IMG/VR virus record: IMGVR_UViG_3300031566_000047
Coordinates: 1-54,174 of that record
Source: a virus
Strand: one strand, 5' to 3'
DNA length: 54,174 nt
Below, piece by piece: positions 13,621 to 20,323 of the stretch (position 1 is the first letter of the stretch; each line of letters starts with the position of its first letter). A program made the position numbers and the translations under genes. The notes beneath the pieces were generated by a model. It worked only from the letters and a program-made list of their open reading frames with translations. It had not been told where the DNA came from and did no database searches.

Positions 13621-13694
13621 TTGCGCTCTCGCTCCGTCTGACTTTCCGACTCGGCCCACCTCGCGGATGGGCCGGGGCAGAGGTCAGCGCAGGA
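13621..13694 (-). repeat. Hairpin cassette, copy A
   Basis: A 74-base intergenic stretch nearly identical to 14189-14264. The core stem is CGGCCCA (13652-13658) with TGGGCCG (13668-13674). Flanks GACTTTCCG and GAGGTCAGCGCAGG are also shared. It spans from the stop of the upstream gene to the ribosome site of the gene at 13403-13612. Confidence 0.75.
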
Positions 13695-13908
13695 TAATGT
13701 CGAAAATCACCTTCGACCGCGCTGGGGCTTTGGCCCCGATGGCCCACTGCCACAGGGGATCGTCGATATCAAACCAGCTCGCGTCGGTGGCAGGAATACT
13801 TTCTTCGGGGTAAGACTCGGCATAGATAACCGCCCTTCCCGCGCCTTTCAGCCATAACTTCTCCAGAGCCCTAACAGCGGCTTCGCGAAGTGACTGCGCT
13901 TCTCCCAT
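13684..13908 (-). CDS. Hypothetical small protein
   Basis: 74 residues, helical at first (SLREAAVRALEKLWLKGAGR), then WFDIDDPLWQWAIGAK and VIFDIIL. ATG 13908 is preceded by GGAGAGAGACA. Its end overlaps the start of hairpin cassette A. No motif recognised. Confidence 0.6.
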   Translation of the reverse strand: MGEAQSLREAAVRALEKLWLKGAGRAVIYAESYPEESIPATDASWFDIDDPLWQWAIGAKAPARSKVIFDIILR

Positions 13909-13948
13909 TGTCTCTCTCCTTCGGGCTCTCGCCCTCGTCTAGCTGCGG

Positions 13949-13966
13949 ACCTCCCGAGTGGGAGGT
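13949..13966 (-). promoter_or_regulatory. Intergenic hairpin
   Basis: ACCTCCC (13949-13955) pairs with GGGAGGT (13960-13966) around a GAGT tetraloop. It lies just upstream of the gene at 13684-13908. Flanking CGTCTAGCTGC is shared with the gap before the gene at 14266-14514. Confidence 0.6.
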
Positions 13967-13984
13967 TTCGGGGTTGCCCCCTCG

Positions 13985-14176
13985 TCAGCGCAGGGAGGCC
14001 GCTAGTGTCGGGGAGTAGGCATATATGCTCCGCGGGTAATCTGTTAACCCGCCGCACACCTTCCGGTATCGAGTCCATGCCTCCGCTTCGATTCCCGCAC
14101 TCTGTCGTGCGATGGCAACGCGTACGCTTTCCAGATAATCCGTGTAGGCCTCTTCGCGATCTTTCGGTAGGGCCAT
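13985..14176 (-). CDS. Hypothetical small protein
   Basis: 63 residues. ATG 14179 and ATG 14176 are adjacent; AAGGAGAGAGG upstream favours the latter. ALPKDREEAYTDYLESVRVA and RQSAGIEAEAWTRYRKVCGG indicate a helical protein with basic and aromatic residues. No family known. Confidence 0.55.
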   Translation of the reverse strand: MALPKDREEAYTDYLESVRVAIARQSAGIEAEAWTRYRKVCGGLTDYPRSIYAYSPTLAASLR

Positions 14177-14188
14177 CATCCTCTCTCC

Positions 14189-14264
14189 TTGCGCTCTCGC
14201 GCTCCTTCTGACTTTCCGGCTCGGCCCACCGCGTGGATGGGCCGGGGCGGAGGTCAGCGCAGGA
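14189..14264 (-). repeat. Hairpin cassette, copy B
   Basis: Near-identical to the cassette at 13621-13694, with the same stem (14222-14228 and 14238-14244), two extra bases near one end, and several loop changes that do not affect the stem. It precedes the gene at 13985-14176. Confidence 0.75.
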
Positions 14265-14265
14265 G

Positions 14266-14514
14266 CTATTCAGCCACGCACAGGACTCCGCCGACTTGCG
14301 CTATTGTGGCCGGTCGGCAGTTGTAGTCCTCGGGCCGAGAGAACATCATGTGACCTTCTGGCAAGGGGCAGGGAGGCCGCTCGGCAGGAGCTTGCCCCTT
14401 CGTGGCCCGCCATGCGTCAAGAAGGGCGATATGCTCGGCCTGCTTCGTGCATTGCACAAACAACTGCCCCTCCTCTTCTCCTCTGATTCTCCGCGCCGCC
14501 TTAGCTTTGATCAT
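14266..14514 (-). CDS. Hypothetical small protein
   Basis: 82 residues from ATG 14514 (GGGGAAAGAG upstream). A basic N-terminus (MIKAKAARRIRG) is followed by EEGQLFVQCTKQAEHIALLD and PPCPLPEGHMMFSRPEDYNC, with Cys/His scattered. It ends two bases from hairpin cassette B. Unknown role. Confidence 0.55.
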   Translation of the reverse strand: MIKAKAARRIRGEEEGQLFVQCTKQAEHIALLDAWRATKGQAPAERPPCPLPEGHMMFSRPEDYNCRPATIAQVGGVLCVAE

Positions 14515-14557
14515 CTCTTTCCCCTTCCGGGCATCTCGCCCCGTCTAGCTGCTCGCG

Positions 14558-14579
14558 CAGGCCCCCCGAGAGGAGCCTG
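14558..14579 (-). promoter_or_regulatory. Intergenic hairpin
   Basis: CAGGC (14558-14562) and GCCTG (14575-14579) with inner CC/GG pairs form a hairpin in the gap before the gene at 14266-14514. The neighbouring CGTCTAGCTGC is shared with the gap near 13940. Confidence 0.5.
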
Positions 14580-14588
14580 GACCAGGAG

Positions 14589-14816
14589 CTAGAAGCAGTC
14601 TTCGAGTGTTTGCGCTGCGCCTATGGCCGTCATCCCTGCGGATCGCAGGAAGCGGATCAGCCGCTTGACCTGTTCGGGAGATGGCCGGGGACCTTCGCCT
14701 TCGCTATACATCGCGAGGGCATCGACCTCTGCTTGTGCGTGCTGGAGGTCGTCAGGTATTCCGCCAATGTCGTCGGCAAGCTCGGTAGCCACTTCGGGTG
14801 TTAGTTCTGCCATCAT
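14589..14816 (-). CDS. Hypothetical protein, first gene of an early operon
   Basis: 75 residues (ATG 14816, AAGGAGAGG upstream). Helical and acidic (MAELTPEVATELADDIGGIP; SPEQVKRLIRFLRSAGMTAI). It is the first gene after the strong promoter with palindromic operator, so it is probably expressed early or constitutively. I do not recognise it. Confidence 0.6.
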   Translation of the reverse strand: MMAELTPEVATELADDIGGIPDDLQHAQAEVDALAMYSEGEGPRPSPEQVKRLIRFLRSAGMTAIGAAQTLEDCF

Positions 14817-14850
14817 CCTCTCCTTGCGCTCTCGCCCTTCTTCTAATCCT

Positions 14851-14878
14851 AGTATACCATATGGTGACCATATGTCAA
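14851..14878 (-). promoter_or_regulatory. Strong promoter of the leftward early operon
   Basis: Minus-strand TTGACA (14873-14878) and TATACT (14851-14856) with a 16-base spacer. It shares CCTATTGACATAT and TATGGTATA with the plus-strand promoter at 51.74 kb. The spacer is filled by a perfect palindrome. The rest of the gap up to 14980 carries two direct GGGGGAAACGG repeats (14906-14916 and 14952-14962). Confidence 0.8.
14858..14874. promoter_or_regulatory. Perfect 17-bp palindromic operator
   Basis: CATATGGTGACCATATG is a perfect odd-centred palindrome (8-base arms around one G) placed between the -35 and -10 boxes. A dimeric repressor bound here would block RNA polymerase. The small HTH proteins encoded at 12801 and 10474 are natural candidates. 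Which one binds is not visible. Confidence 0.75.
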
Positions 14879-14980
14879 TAGGTTTTTTGCACAAAGATGC
14901 GACAAGGGGGAAACGGTACAGGGGGCACGAGGTTGGGCGTGGGGGCGTTTTGGGGGAAACGGGGGGAGGCGGGAAGAATG

Positions 14981-15292
14981 CTAGGCACCGCCCCCGTTGC
15001 TGCATTCCGACCACTCCGAGCACTTCTTCCGCCGGCACCGATGCCGCTTATGGCGGGTTGCCACTCGGATAACCTCGGCAAGCCCCGATACGAGGGAAGC
15101 CGCCTCGTCAATCGTGAACATGTATTCGCGGACGGCGGATTTGCCGGCAGGGATTCGACACCACTGTACTACATCGCAGGGTCGATCCGTGGGATGGTTC
15201 CGTAGCCCGAAGCACCAGGCCTCGGTCTCATCCTCGTTGATGCGCATGACGCGATAGCAGAATTGACAATCGTCAACCCTGGCGATATTCAT
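14981..15292 (-). CDS. Hypothetical Cys-rich protein
   Basis: 103 residues from ATG 15292, coupled to the upstream stop. DCQFCYRVM opens the protein and HRCRRKKCSEWSEC closes it, giving two possible metal sites. The middle (KSAVREYMFTIDEAASLVSG) is alpha/beta. No known function. Confidence 0.6.
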   Translation of the reverse strand: MNIARVDDCQFCYRVMRINEDETEAWCFGLRNHPTDRPCDVVQWCRIPAGKSAVREYMFTIDEAASLVSGLAEVIRVATRHKRHRCRRKKCSEWSECSNGGGA

Positions 15293-15741
15293 GGCCTCCC
15301 CTGTACTACGGCCCGTGCAACGATCCGCTCCACGCAGTCGAGAAACATCCCGAGGTAGCTTACTGCGTCCGCGAGTTCGTCTCCGAGTTCCCGCGCATTG
15401 TCCCTCGTGAGCCAGTCAGTACCGTATTTTGCGTGTGCCTGAATCGTTCTCTCAATAGACCTATCAGCCAGCCCACGAATAACGCCCACCAGTCGCGCCA
15501 GGTCCTCCGGCATGGGCGAACCATCAGGCAGTCGAGATAGTCCGTCCCCATCAGGTCGCTGTGCGTCGTCTCCTTCGCGTAGTCGAGACTCCACCCCTTT
15601 GCTTCGTACTCCGGCACGTCCTTCATCCACACCCGTATGAAGACGCAGTCCTTCGCATTCGCCGGCTCCACACCTCGGACAGACAAGGCACCCCTCCTGG
15701 TGAACCATGTCAACGCCGCACTCCTCGCAGGGTTCAGTCAT
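15289..15741 (-). CDS. Zinc-ribbon / MazG-like region with a probable frame swap
   Basis: 150 residues as one frame. The first 31 residues (PCEECGVDM...GCLVCPRCGAGEC) form a clear zinc ribbon, and the last 75 (ADRSIERTIQAHAKYGTDW, ARELGDELADAVSYLG) are helical and MazG-like. The middle is low-complexity. In the other frame (15360-15713) the same middle reads coherently (VFIRVWMKDVPEYEAKGW, GTDYLDCLMVRP). This suggests either two overlapping genes or a frameshift. The start abuts the phosphoesterase stop (TAGATG). Confidence 0.5.
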   Translation of the reverse strand: MTEPCEECGVDMVHQEGCLVCPRCGAGECEGLRLHTGVDEGRAGVRSKGVESRLREGDDAQRPDGDGLSRLPDGSPMPEDLARLVGVIRGLADRSIERTIQAHAKYGTDWLTRDNARELGDELADAVSYLGMFLDCVERIVARAVVQGRP

Positions 15742-16974
15742 CTATCCCGCCGCCATCCTTTTCGGCGCGTAGAACTTCAGCCACTCGTATCGTAGTCGGG
15801 TGAGCGTTGGCACTCCGTTCTCGCTACGATCATTAGCCTCTGAGTCGCCCACCTCTAGCCTAGTCATCCATCCCTCGATGACGCATCCGGCCACGTGGGC
15901 AGGAGTTGGTTTCTTTCGCATGAATGGCGTCTGCCACTGGAAACATCCTGGCTGAATAGCGACAACATTACGAATGTGGGGTAGGTCCTCGGCCTTGTGG
16001 AGGTGTCCAACGGCGACGATGTGGGGCTTATCGCCACCCTCCATATCGGCGACGATCTTCTGCGAACGATACGAAATCGCGTAAGGCGTACCACCGCTCG
16101 GATGCAGGATGTCTAGCAGGCACGGCGTGGTCGTTCCCAACCTCACCCTGGCGTCTTCGTGCCCGAGACACTTGATCGGATGCTTCGCCCCCAGTTGTAT
16201 TGCCCTGTCCTCAATCTTCAGCCCCACGTCGAACCCAATATCTCGATACCACTTCAGGTCGTGGTTTCCGAGGATGAAGTAGATCGGCAGTCCCGCCGCC
16301 ACAAACGCTTGGGCGGCACGCTCGGCTTGAGCATCGGCGTTCAGGCAATCCGGGCGCAACTCTCGGATATGCCCAGGGTAGACGCCGTTGCCATCGGTCA
16401 CATCTCCGGTATGGTACAGGGCCTGCACCTTCTCCTGGCGGCAGAAGGCGAAGAACTGAGCCACCTCTCGTTCTGCCGCATAGCTACTACCATATTGGGT
16501 ATCGCCGAAGATGCCGATCTTGAAGTGTTCGCCATAGAAGTCGTGGTCGAATGATCGGCGCTCGTGGTCGGGAGCACGCTGAAGGTTAACGTCTTCATTC
16601 GATACGTCCACATCGTACCCATCGGCCCGCGCCGCCCCTGCCAACCTCTCCACCTCGCGCGGAGGGCAGTTCAGCGCATTGGCGATGTCGATGACGGAGT
16701 GACTGGCATTCTTCCGCTTGAGGACGGCGAGAAGGACGGCATACTCCGGTTCGCTGGAGTTCACGGGGATACGCACCCGGTCGGCGCGCCGGATGCTGGA
16801 ATGCTCATAGGTGATTCCGTGGCGCCGCCAGTAACGCGCAACCGTCTTGTCCGATGTGCCGAGGGCCTGCGCCGCGCCAAGTGCCGTAATATGCTGGTCG
16901 CGAAGTTCCTGCCATTCGTCGCGCGTCAACTCGGACGGGCGACGGTTCGCTACGTCTCCTTGTGTTTCTGCCAT
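15742..16974 (-). CDS. Calcineurin-like metallophosphoesterase with N-terminal HTH
   Basis: 410 residues from ATG 16974 (GGAGGTGAAT upstream). Residues 18-60 (ITALGAAQALGTSDKTVARY) are helix-turn-helix-like. Metallophosphoesterase motifs: GDTQ (157-160), GDVTDGNG (190-197), GNHD (236-239) and VGHLHKAE towards the C-terminus. The first motif is GDTQ where many have GDxH, so one metal ligand may be Gln. It would hydrolyse phosphoesters, probably of DNA or nucleotides (SbcD/Mre11-like phage enzymes). The linked HTH suggests DNA targeting. Confidence 0.82.
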   Translation of the reverse strand: MAETQGDVANRRPSELTRDEWQELRDQHITALGAAQALGTSDKTVARYWRRHGITYEHSSIRRADRVRIPVNSSEPEYAVLLAVLKRKNASHSVIDIANALNCPPREVERLAGAARADGYDVDVSNEDVNLQRAPDHERRSFDHDFYGEHFKIGIFGDTQYGSSYAAEREVAQFFAFCRQEKVQALYHTGDVTDGNGVYPGHIRELRPDCLNADAQAERAAQAFVAAGLPIYFILGNHDLKWYRDIGFDVGLKIEDRAIQLGAKHPIKCLGHEDARVRLGTTTPCLLDILHPSGGTPYAISYRSQKIVADMEGGDKPHIVAVGHLHKAEDLPHIRNVVAIQPGCFQWQTPFMRKKPTPAHVAGCVIEGWMTRLEVGDSEANDRSENGVPTLTRLRYEWLKFYAPKRMAAG

Positions 16975-16991
16975 ATTCACCTCCATTGGCC

Positions 16992-17033
16992 GGGGGCGGC
17001 CCACCCGGAGGCGAGATAAGGCGGGCCACCCCC
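16992..17033 (-). promoter_or_regulatory. GC-rich intergenic hairpin
   Basis: GGGGGCGGCCC (16992-17002) and GGGCCACCCCC (17023-17033) pair with one C/A mismatch that becomes G-U in the minus-strand RNA, exactly as in the hairpins at 5.4 and 5.8 kb. It lies directly upstream of the phosphoesterase ribosome site. Confidence 0.65.
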
Positions 17034-17066
17034 TTGCCGTGCGGAGCGAGGAGCGGAGAGGAGTCC

Positions 17067-17441
17067 TCAGAACGTCTGGAAAATCTGCATCCCGACGAAC
17101 CCGCCGAACTTGTAGTCAGTCAATGGGAGCAGCACCAACCCCACCTTTATGGGGACGCCGAGGTCTGTCTTGAGGGAGATAGACAAACCGGGGTCAATGC
17201 GTACCGCGTCCCCTTCGGGGTGAACGATGATGTCGAAGGCAATTAGTTCCGCCACTGTCTCCCCAACGATCTTTTCGGGGAGCAGCAGAGAAATGGCTGC
17301 GCCCGCGCTCCCTGGAGTCGCGTCGAAGGGCTGCAACCAGACGGCCGTGCCTCCCGTTACCGGGAGGTCAACGCCCGCTGCCATCGCCGGCACCGCGCAC
17401 AACGCCAACACAACTACTGCCAACAGAACTGCTCTCATCAT
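17067..17441 (-). CDS. Exported protein with Sec signal peptide
   Basis: 124 residues. MRAVLLAVVVLALCAVPAMA is a classical signal peptide with an AMA cleavage site. The mature part (LPVTGGTAVWLQPFDA, KTDLGVPIKVGLVLLPLT, YKFGGFVGMQIFQTF) is beta-rich and ends in an aromatic residue, like a small outer-membrane or periplasmic beta protein. Being phage-encoded, it may act in lysis, surface exclusion or conversion. Its preceding gap carries a hairpin. Confidence 0.65.
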   Translation of the reverse strand: MMRAVLLAVVVLALCAVPAMAAGVDLPVTGGTAVWLQPFDATPGSAGAAISLLLPEKIVGETVAELIAFDIIVHPEGDAVRIDPGLSISLKTDLGVPIKVGLVLLPLTDYKFGGFVGMQIFQTF

Positions 17442-17451
17442 CTTCTCCCTT

Positions 17452-17476
17452 GGGGCGGTGTCTATGTTGCCCGCCC
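17452..17476 (-). promoter_or_regulatory. Intergenic hairpin
   Basis: GGGCGG (17453-17458) and CCGCCC (17471-17476) pair around a 12-base loop in the 38-base gap between the two exported-protein genes, right before the ribosome site of the second. Confidence 0.5.
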
Positions 17477-17479
17477 GAG

Positions 17480-17992
17480 TTATTGAGCCGCTATGGTGAT
17501 CGCAACGGTCGCGAGATTGCCCGGCAGGATTTCTTCAATCCACGCGTTCCACGTGCCCTCGCTCATGAATAGGTCTAACTGAATCGGCGGCATATCTACT
17601 GGCAGAACCTCTACCGTCACGATATTGCTCTCGGCGTATCCGCCGCCATCCCAGGTCATCGTCGCTTGATTTGAGACCGAGTATCCCGGTATCGTGTAGC
17701 CGGGCTTCTCTAACTGCCCCGAGATGGGCAGAAACCCGCCTGGGTGCGGCCACGCCCACGTGACGTTCGTTACCGCATTCGGTTCACTCGCCGGGACCTG
17801 AATCGTCCAGGTGACGGTCCCCTGTTCACCCGCCTTCAGGGTGAGTACGGTTGGGGAAACTGTCACGATGGGGTCGATACTCCCCTCGATGAGAGCGGGT
17901 GCCTTATTGAGCTTCACCTGCTGCGGCTTCGCCGCCCATACTGGTCCCGCGCACAACGCTACTACAACTACTGCTACAACCCATGTCTTCAT
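17480..17992 (-). CDS. Exported beta-sandwich protein
   Basis: 170 residues. MKTWVVAVVVVALCAGPVWA is a Sec signal peptide. The mature region (DPIVTVSPTVLTLKAGEQGT, VTWTIQVPASEPNAVTNVTW, MTWDGGGYAESNIVTVEVLP) has the alternating pattern of an Ig-like beta sandwich. It is coupled by ATGA to a small membrane protein. Export by the host suggests a surface or periplasmic role, but a virion decoration is also possible. Confidence 0.65.
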   Translation of the reverse strand: MKTWVVAVVVVALCAGPVWAAKPQQVKLNKAPALIEGSIDPIVTVSPTVLTLKAGEQGTVTWTIQVPASEPNAVTNVTWAWPHPGGFLPISGQLEKPGYTIPGYSVSNQATMTWDGGGYAESNIVTVEVLPVDMPPIQLDLFMSEGTWNAWIEEILPGNLATVAITIAAQ

Positions 17993-18129
17993 GTCGGCCT
18001 CCTGCTGTTTCGTTTGCCATCCGGCTCCTCGATCTCGGCGACCCTTTGCTCTATATCCCGCGCCATCCCGTATGCTCGGAGCGCGATATGTAGAGCCAGG
18101 ATGGCCAATGCCAGTGATGCAATAATCAT
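17989..18129 (-). CDS. Small membrane protein, 46 residues
   Basis: ATG 18129 overlaps the previous stop and the TGA at 17989 overlaps the next start, so both ends are coupled. An N-terminal hydrophobic helix (MIIASLALAILALHIALRAY) is followed by a charged tail (RDIEQRVAEIEEPDGKRN). The layout resembles small spanin-like or holin-associated proteins. The position between exported proteins fits, but the assignment is not certain. Confidence 0.6.
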   Translation of the reverse strand: MIIASLALAILALHIALRAYGMARDIEQRVAEIEEPDGKRNSRRPT

Positions 18130-18623
18130 CTAACGGCCCTCCTCTTCCGGGACGCCGTCGTTCGATACTTTTCCGCGCTGGGATGCTCGGGGATACCTCG
18201 CTTCCGCCTCTTCCGGCGTGATGTCCACGCCGCCTTGCATTGCTTCGAGCAATAGACCTTCCTGGGGTCCCAGGTCAGAAAAGGCAAATGGCAGTAGGGG
18301 CACATGACGGTGCGGAACCGAAGACGGCGCATCCGCGCCTGTAACTGCTGGAGCCAGGTGCGTAGCAGTGTCGGGCAATCTTCGGGATCGCTCCAGCATA
18401 CGTGCGCCTTCCCGGCATGACACCAGACCCAGTGATCGAGCCGCCATCCATCGTGTTCCGATGCCCGCCACCGGCGGCGAGTAGCGTGCGGGCACACCGC
18501 CATTACGGCCGACAGCCGCCGGTGTTCCTGCCGATAGATCAGGCATGATCGAAATGCCTCGCTTTCGCAGTCGGGCATCCCCAAGTCGCATATGCCGTGG
18601 CGATCTCGATAGGGGCAGGACAC
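18126..18623 (-). CDS. Cys/His-rich zinc protein, HNH-like
   Basis: 165 residues, GTG start with GGGGGAA upstream. CPYRDRHGICDLGMPDC, HATRRRWRASEHDGW and, near the C-terminus, CPYCHLPFLTWDPRKVYC (followed by SKQCKAAW) give several metal sites. The last block resembles zinc fingers found in small HNH-type or recombination accessory proteins, but no HNH active-site triad can be read. Very basic C-terminus. Confidence 0.55.
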   Translation of the reverse strand: MSCPYRDRHGICDLGMPDCESEAFRSCLIYRQEHRRLSAVMAVCPHATRRRWRASEHDGWRLDHWVWCHAGKAHVCWSDPEDCPTLLRTWLQQLQARMRRLRFRTVMCPYCHLPFLTWDPRKVYCSKQCKAAWTSRRKRRKRGIPEHPSAEKYRTTASRKRRAVR

Positions 18624-18639
18624 CGATTCCCCCGCACTA

Positions 18640-18993
18640 TCACTGGCCCTTCTGCACCGTCGTTTCCGTCACGAACTTGATGCGCCCCTCGCGCAGCTCG
18701 GCGAGGAAGGAACGCACATCGGCGATGGCGGCGGTCAACTCCTCACCCGTCTTCCCAAACGCGTCTGCAGTCGTCTGCAGTGAGTTGCAGACATCACCGA
18801 TCTTATCTAGCGCGTCGAGAGCCTGCTTGATCTCTGGCGTCAGCGTCTGGATGCTCTTCTCCGCCGCGTCCGCCGTCTGCCCCACTTCGTCGGCGGCGGC
18901 TGCGCTCCGGTTGAACAGCGCCGCGAGTCTGCCCTGGATGCCCGCCAGAAAGTTGACTATCGCGTCCTGTGCCTTATTGAAGTCGAATGCCAC
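18640..18993 (-). CDS. Coiled-coil protein
   Basis: 117 residues, GTG start. Nearly all helical with heptad-like spacing (QTADAAEKSIQTLTPEIKQA, LDALDKIGDVCNSLQTTADA). It has no membrane segment or zinc site. Long amphipathic coiled coils like this occur in tail, antiholin or baseplate-linked proteins. No further claim is possible. Confidence 0.6.
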   Translation of the reverse strand: MAFDFNKAQDAIVNFLAGIQGRLAALFNRSAAAADEVGQTADAAEKSIQTLTPEIKQALDALDKIGDVCNSLQTTADAFGKTGEELTAAIADVRSFLAELREGRIKFVTETTVQKGQ

Positions 18994-18994
18994 C

Positions 18995-19456
18995 TCACAC
19001 CCCCGCCCAGGCTTGGATCGCCGCCTGGTCTCTCGTGCTGTTGTAGAGTCTCGGGCAGGCGGGCCCGAAGATGCTCTCTATCTCGTCGAGAATCTCCTGC
19101 TGGTCGTCGATGACAACCCGGCAGCGTGACGCGCATCGGACCTTGTGCTGGATCACGGCGACACCGGGCGGGAGCATCCAGAGCGCGTCGTAATGGAGGC
19201 CAGCCCGTTCGAGTTGCCCCTGCGTGAATGACGTATCAGCCTCCCCCCGCTGTGTCCCAACGGCCAACCCACCGACCGCCTGGATAGCGTTGGCGGATTG
19301 GATGAGCCAGCCCCGCGGCCTCTGTCTCAACATTAGGAAGCGGCGCAGCCTAGCTGGCATGTGTCTCCAGAGGTCATCGAACAACACGGCCCCGAAGTGG
19401 ATTCCGCCCTGGAAGATGCAGCCGTCGAGGTTGATACCGAGAAGATACTCAACCAT
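18995..19456 (-). CDS. HAD-like protein with altered nucleophile
   Basis: 153 residues. LLGINLDGCIFQGG (5-18) corresponds to the HAD motif I (DxDG), but the first Asp, the nucleophile, is Asn9 here. KVRCASRCRVVIDDQQEILD may match motif IV. If the family call is right, the protein may be catalytically dead or act on another chemistry. It overlaps the amidase stop by 8 bases, so it is part of the lysis-region operon. The assignment is tentative. Confidence 0.5.
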   Translation of the reverse strand: MVEYLLGINLDGCIFQGGIHFGAVLFDDLWRHMPARLRRFLMLRQRPRGWLIQSANAIQAVGGLAVGTQRGEADTSFTQGQLERAGLHYDALWMLPPGVAVIQHKVRCASRCRVVIDDQQEILDEIESIFGPACPRLYNSTRDQAAIQAWAGV

Positions 19457-20009
19457 CTGCCCACCGCCTTACCGCGGAGTCCAGCATCATCGCTGTCTGC
19501 ACCGCCCAGCCCGGCGTCATCGTGTCCTGTTCCACCTGGGGATTGGCGAGATTATCGATCTCTACCAGGACTGCCGCAAGCGCCGCCGTGTTCTTCAGGA
19601 CCCCCGGCAGAAACCAGTGCCCATCCGCCCGCTTATAGGGCGCTCGCACCATTCTCCCCGCGGCGCAGTCGGCGATACATTTGGCGAGAAGAAGCGATGA
19701 TTCGCGGCGCGCCTGTTCTGGATCGTCGCCCCAGTAGTAGGCGTCCAATCCCCGCCGGATCGGACCCGCCGAATCCATGTGAATCGATAGCACTACGTCG
19801 GCCTTCGTGCGCCGCAGTCGCCACTCACTAAGGAGCTTGCCGAGTCCACTGAGGGCCCGCCGTTTGATGGCGTAGATGATGCCTGCCCCCGACATACCCC
19901 CGAGCGCGTGACCCACCCGTGTCAAAACGGTCGCTTCAGTAGGCGGCAACGGTCCCCCGAGTGTGCCGGGATCGCCCGCGCCGTGGCCGACCTCGACGAA
20001 GACCAGCAT
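19449..20009 (-). CDS. N-acetylmuramoyl-L-alanine amidase (endolysin)
   Basis: 186 residues from ATG 20009. Amidase_3 layout: VEVGHG with His9, PTEAT with Glu25, SIHMDSA with His77 and a C-terminal VEIDNLANP with Glu150, the zinc ligands and catalytic Glu. It would cut the amide bond between muramic acid and the peptide in peptidoglycan. It is preceded by a holin-like gene with one base between, a typical lysis pair. An upstream ATG at 20027 is possible. Confidence 0.88.
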   Translation of the reverse strand: MLVFVEVGHGAGDPGTLGGPLPPTEATVLTRVGHALGGMSGAGIIYAIKRRALSGLGKLLSEWRLRRTKADVVLSIHMDSAGPIRRGLDAYYWGDDPEQARRESSLLLAKCIADCAAGRMVRAPYKRADGHWFLPGVLKNTAALAAVLVEIDNLANPQVEQDTMTPGWAVQTAMMLDSAVRRWADG

Positions 20010-20010
20010 T

Positions 20011-20307
20011 TCAGGACTTCTTTCCATTCAGGGCAATCTGCCCAAGCTTCTCCAGCGTATAGGGACCGGAGATACCCCAGCCGAAGGCAGTCAGCCAGTG
20101 ACTATCCACCAGTAGGCCGACGGCCGCCCCGATCATCATTGAGGCCAGGAAACCCATTCGGAGGAGTACTTCATCACCAACCTTCTGTCGGCTCGGCAGA
20201 ATCAGGCCACCCTTACTCAGCAGATGGCGCACTAGGCCGCCCGCGCCGCCCGCGAGGAGGAAGATGCAGCATTCGATCACCGTCCGGTCCGTGCTCAGTT
20301 CAAGCAT
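20011..20307 (-). CDS. Holin-like membrane protein
   Basis: 98 residues with hydrophobic segments CCIFLLAGGAGGLVRHLL (13-30) and GFLASMMIGAAVGLLVD (52-68), then HWLTAFGWGISG. Small size, multiple membrane spans and position directly before the amidase fit a holin that opens the inner membrane at lysis. The start has GAGGGG upstream. Confidence 0.75.
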   Translation of the reverse strand: MLELSTDRTVIECCIFLLAGGAGGLVRHLLSKGGLILPSRQKVGDEVLLRMGFLASMMIGAAVGLLVDSHWLTAFGWGISGPYTLEKLGQIALNGKKS

Positions 20308-20323
20308 CTCGTTGACCCCTCAG

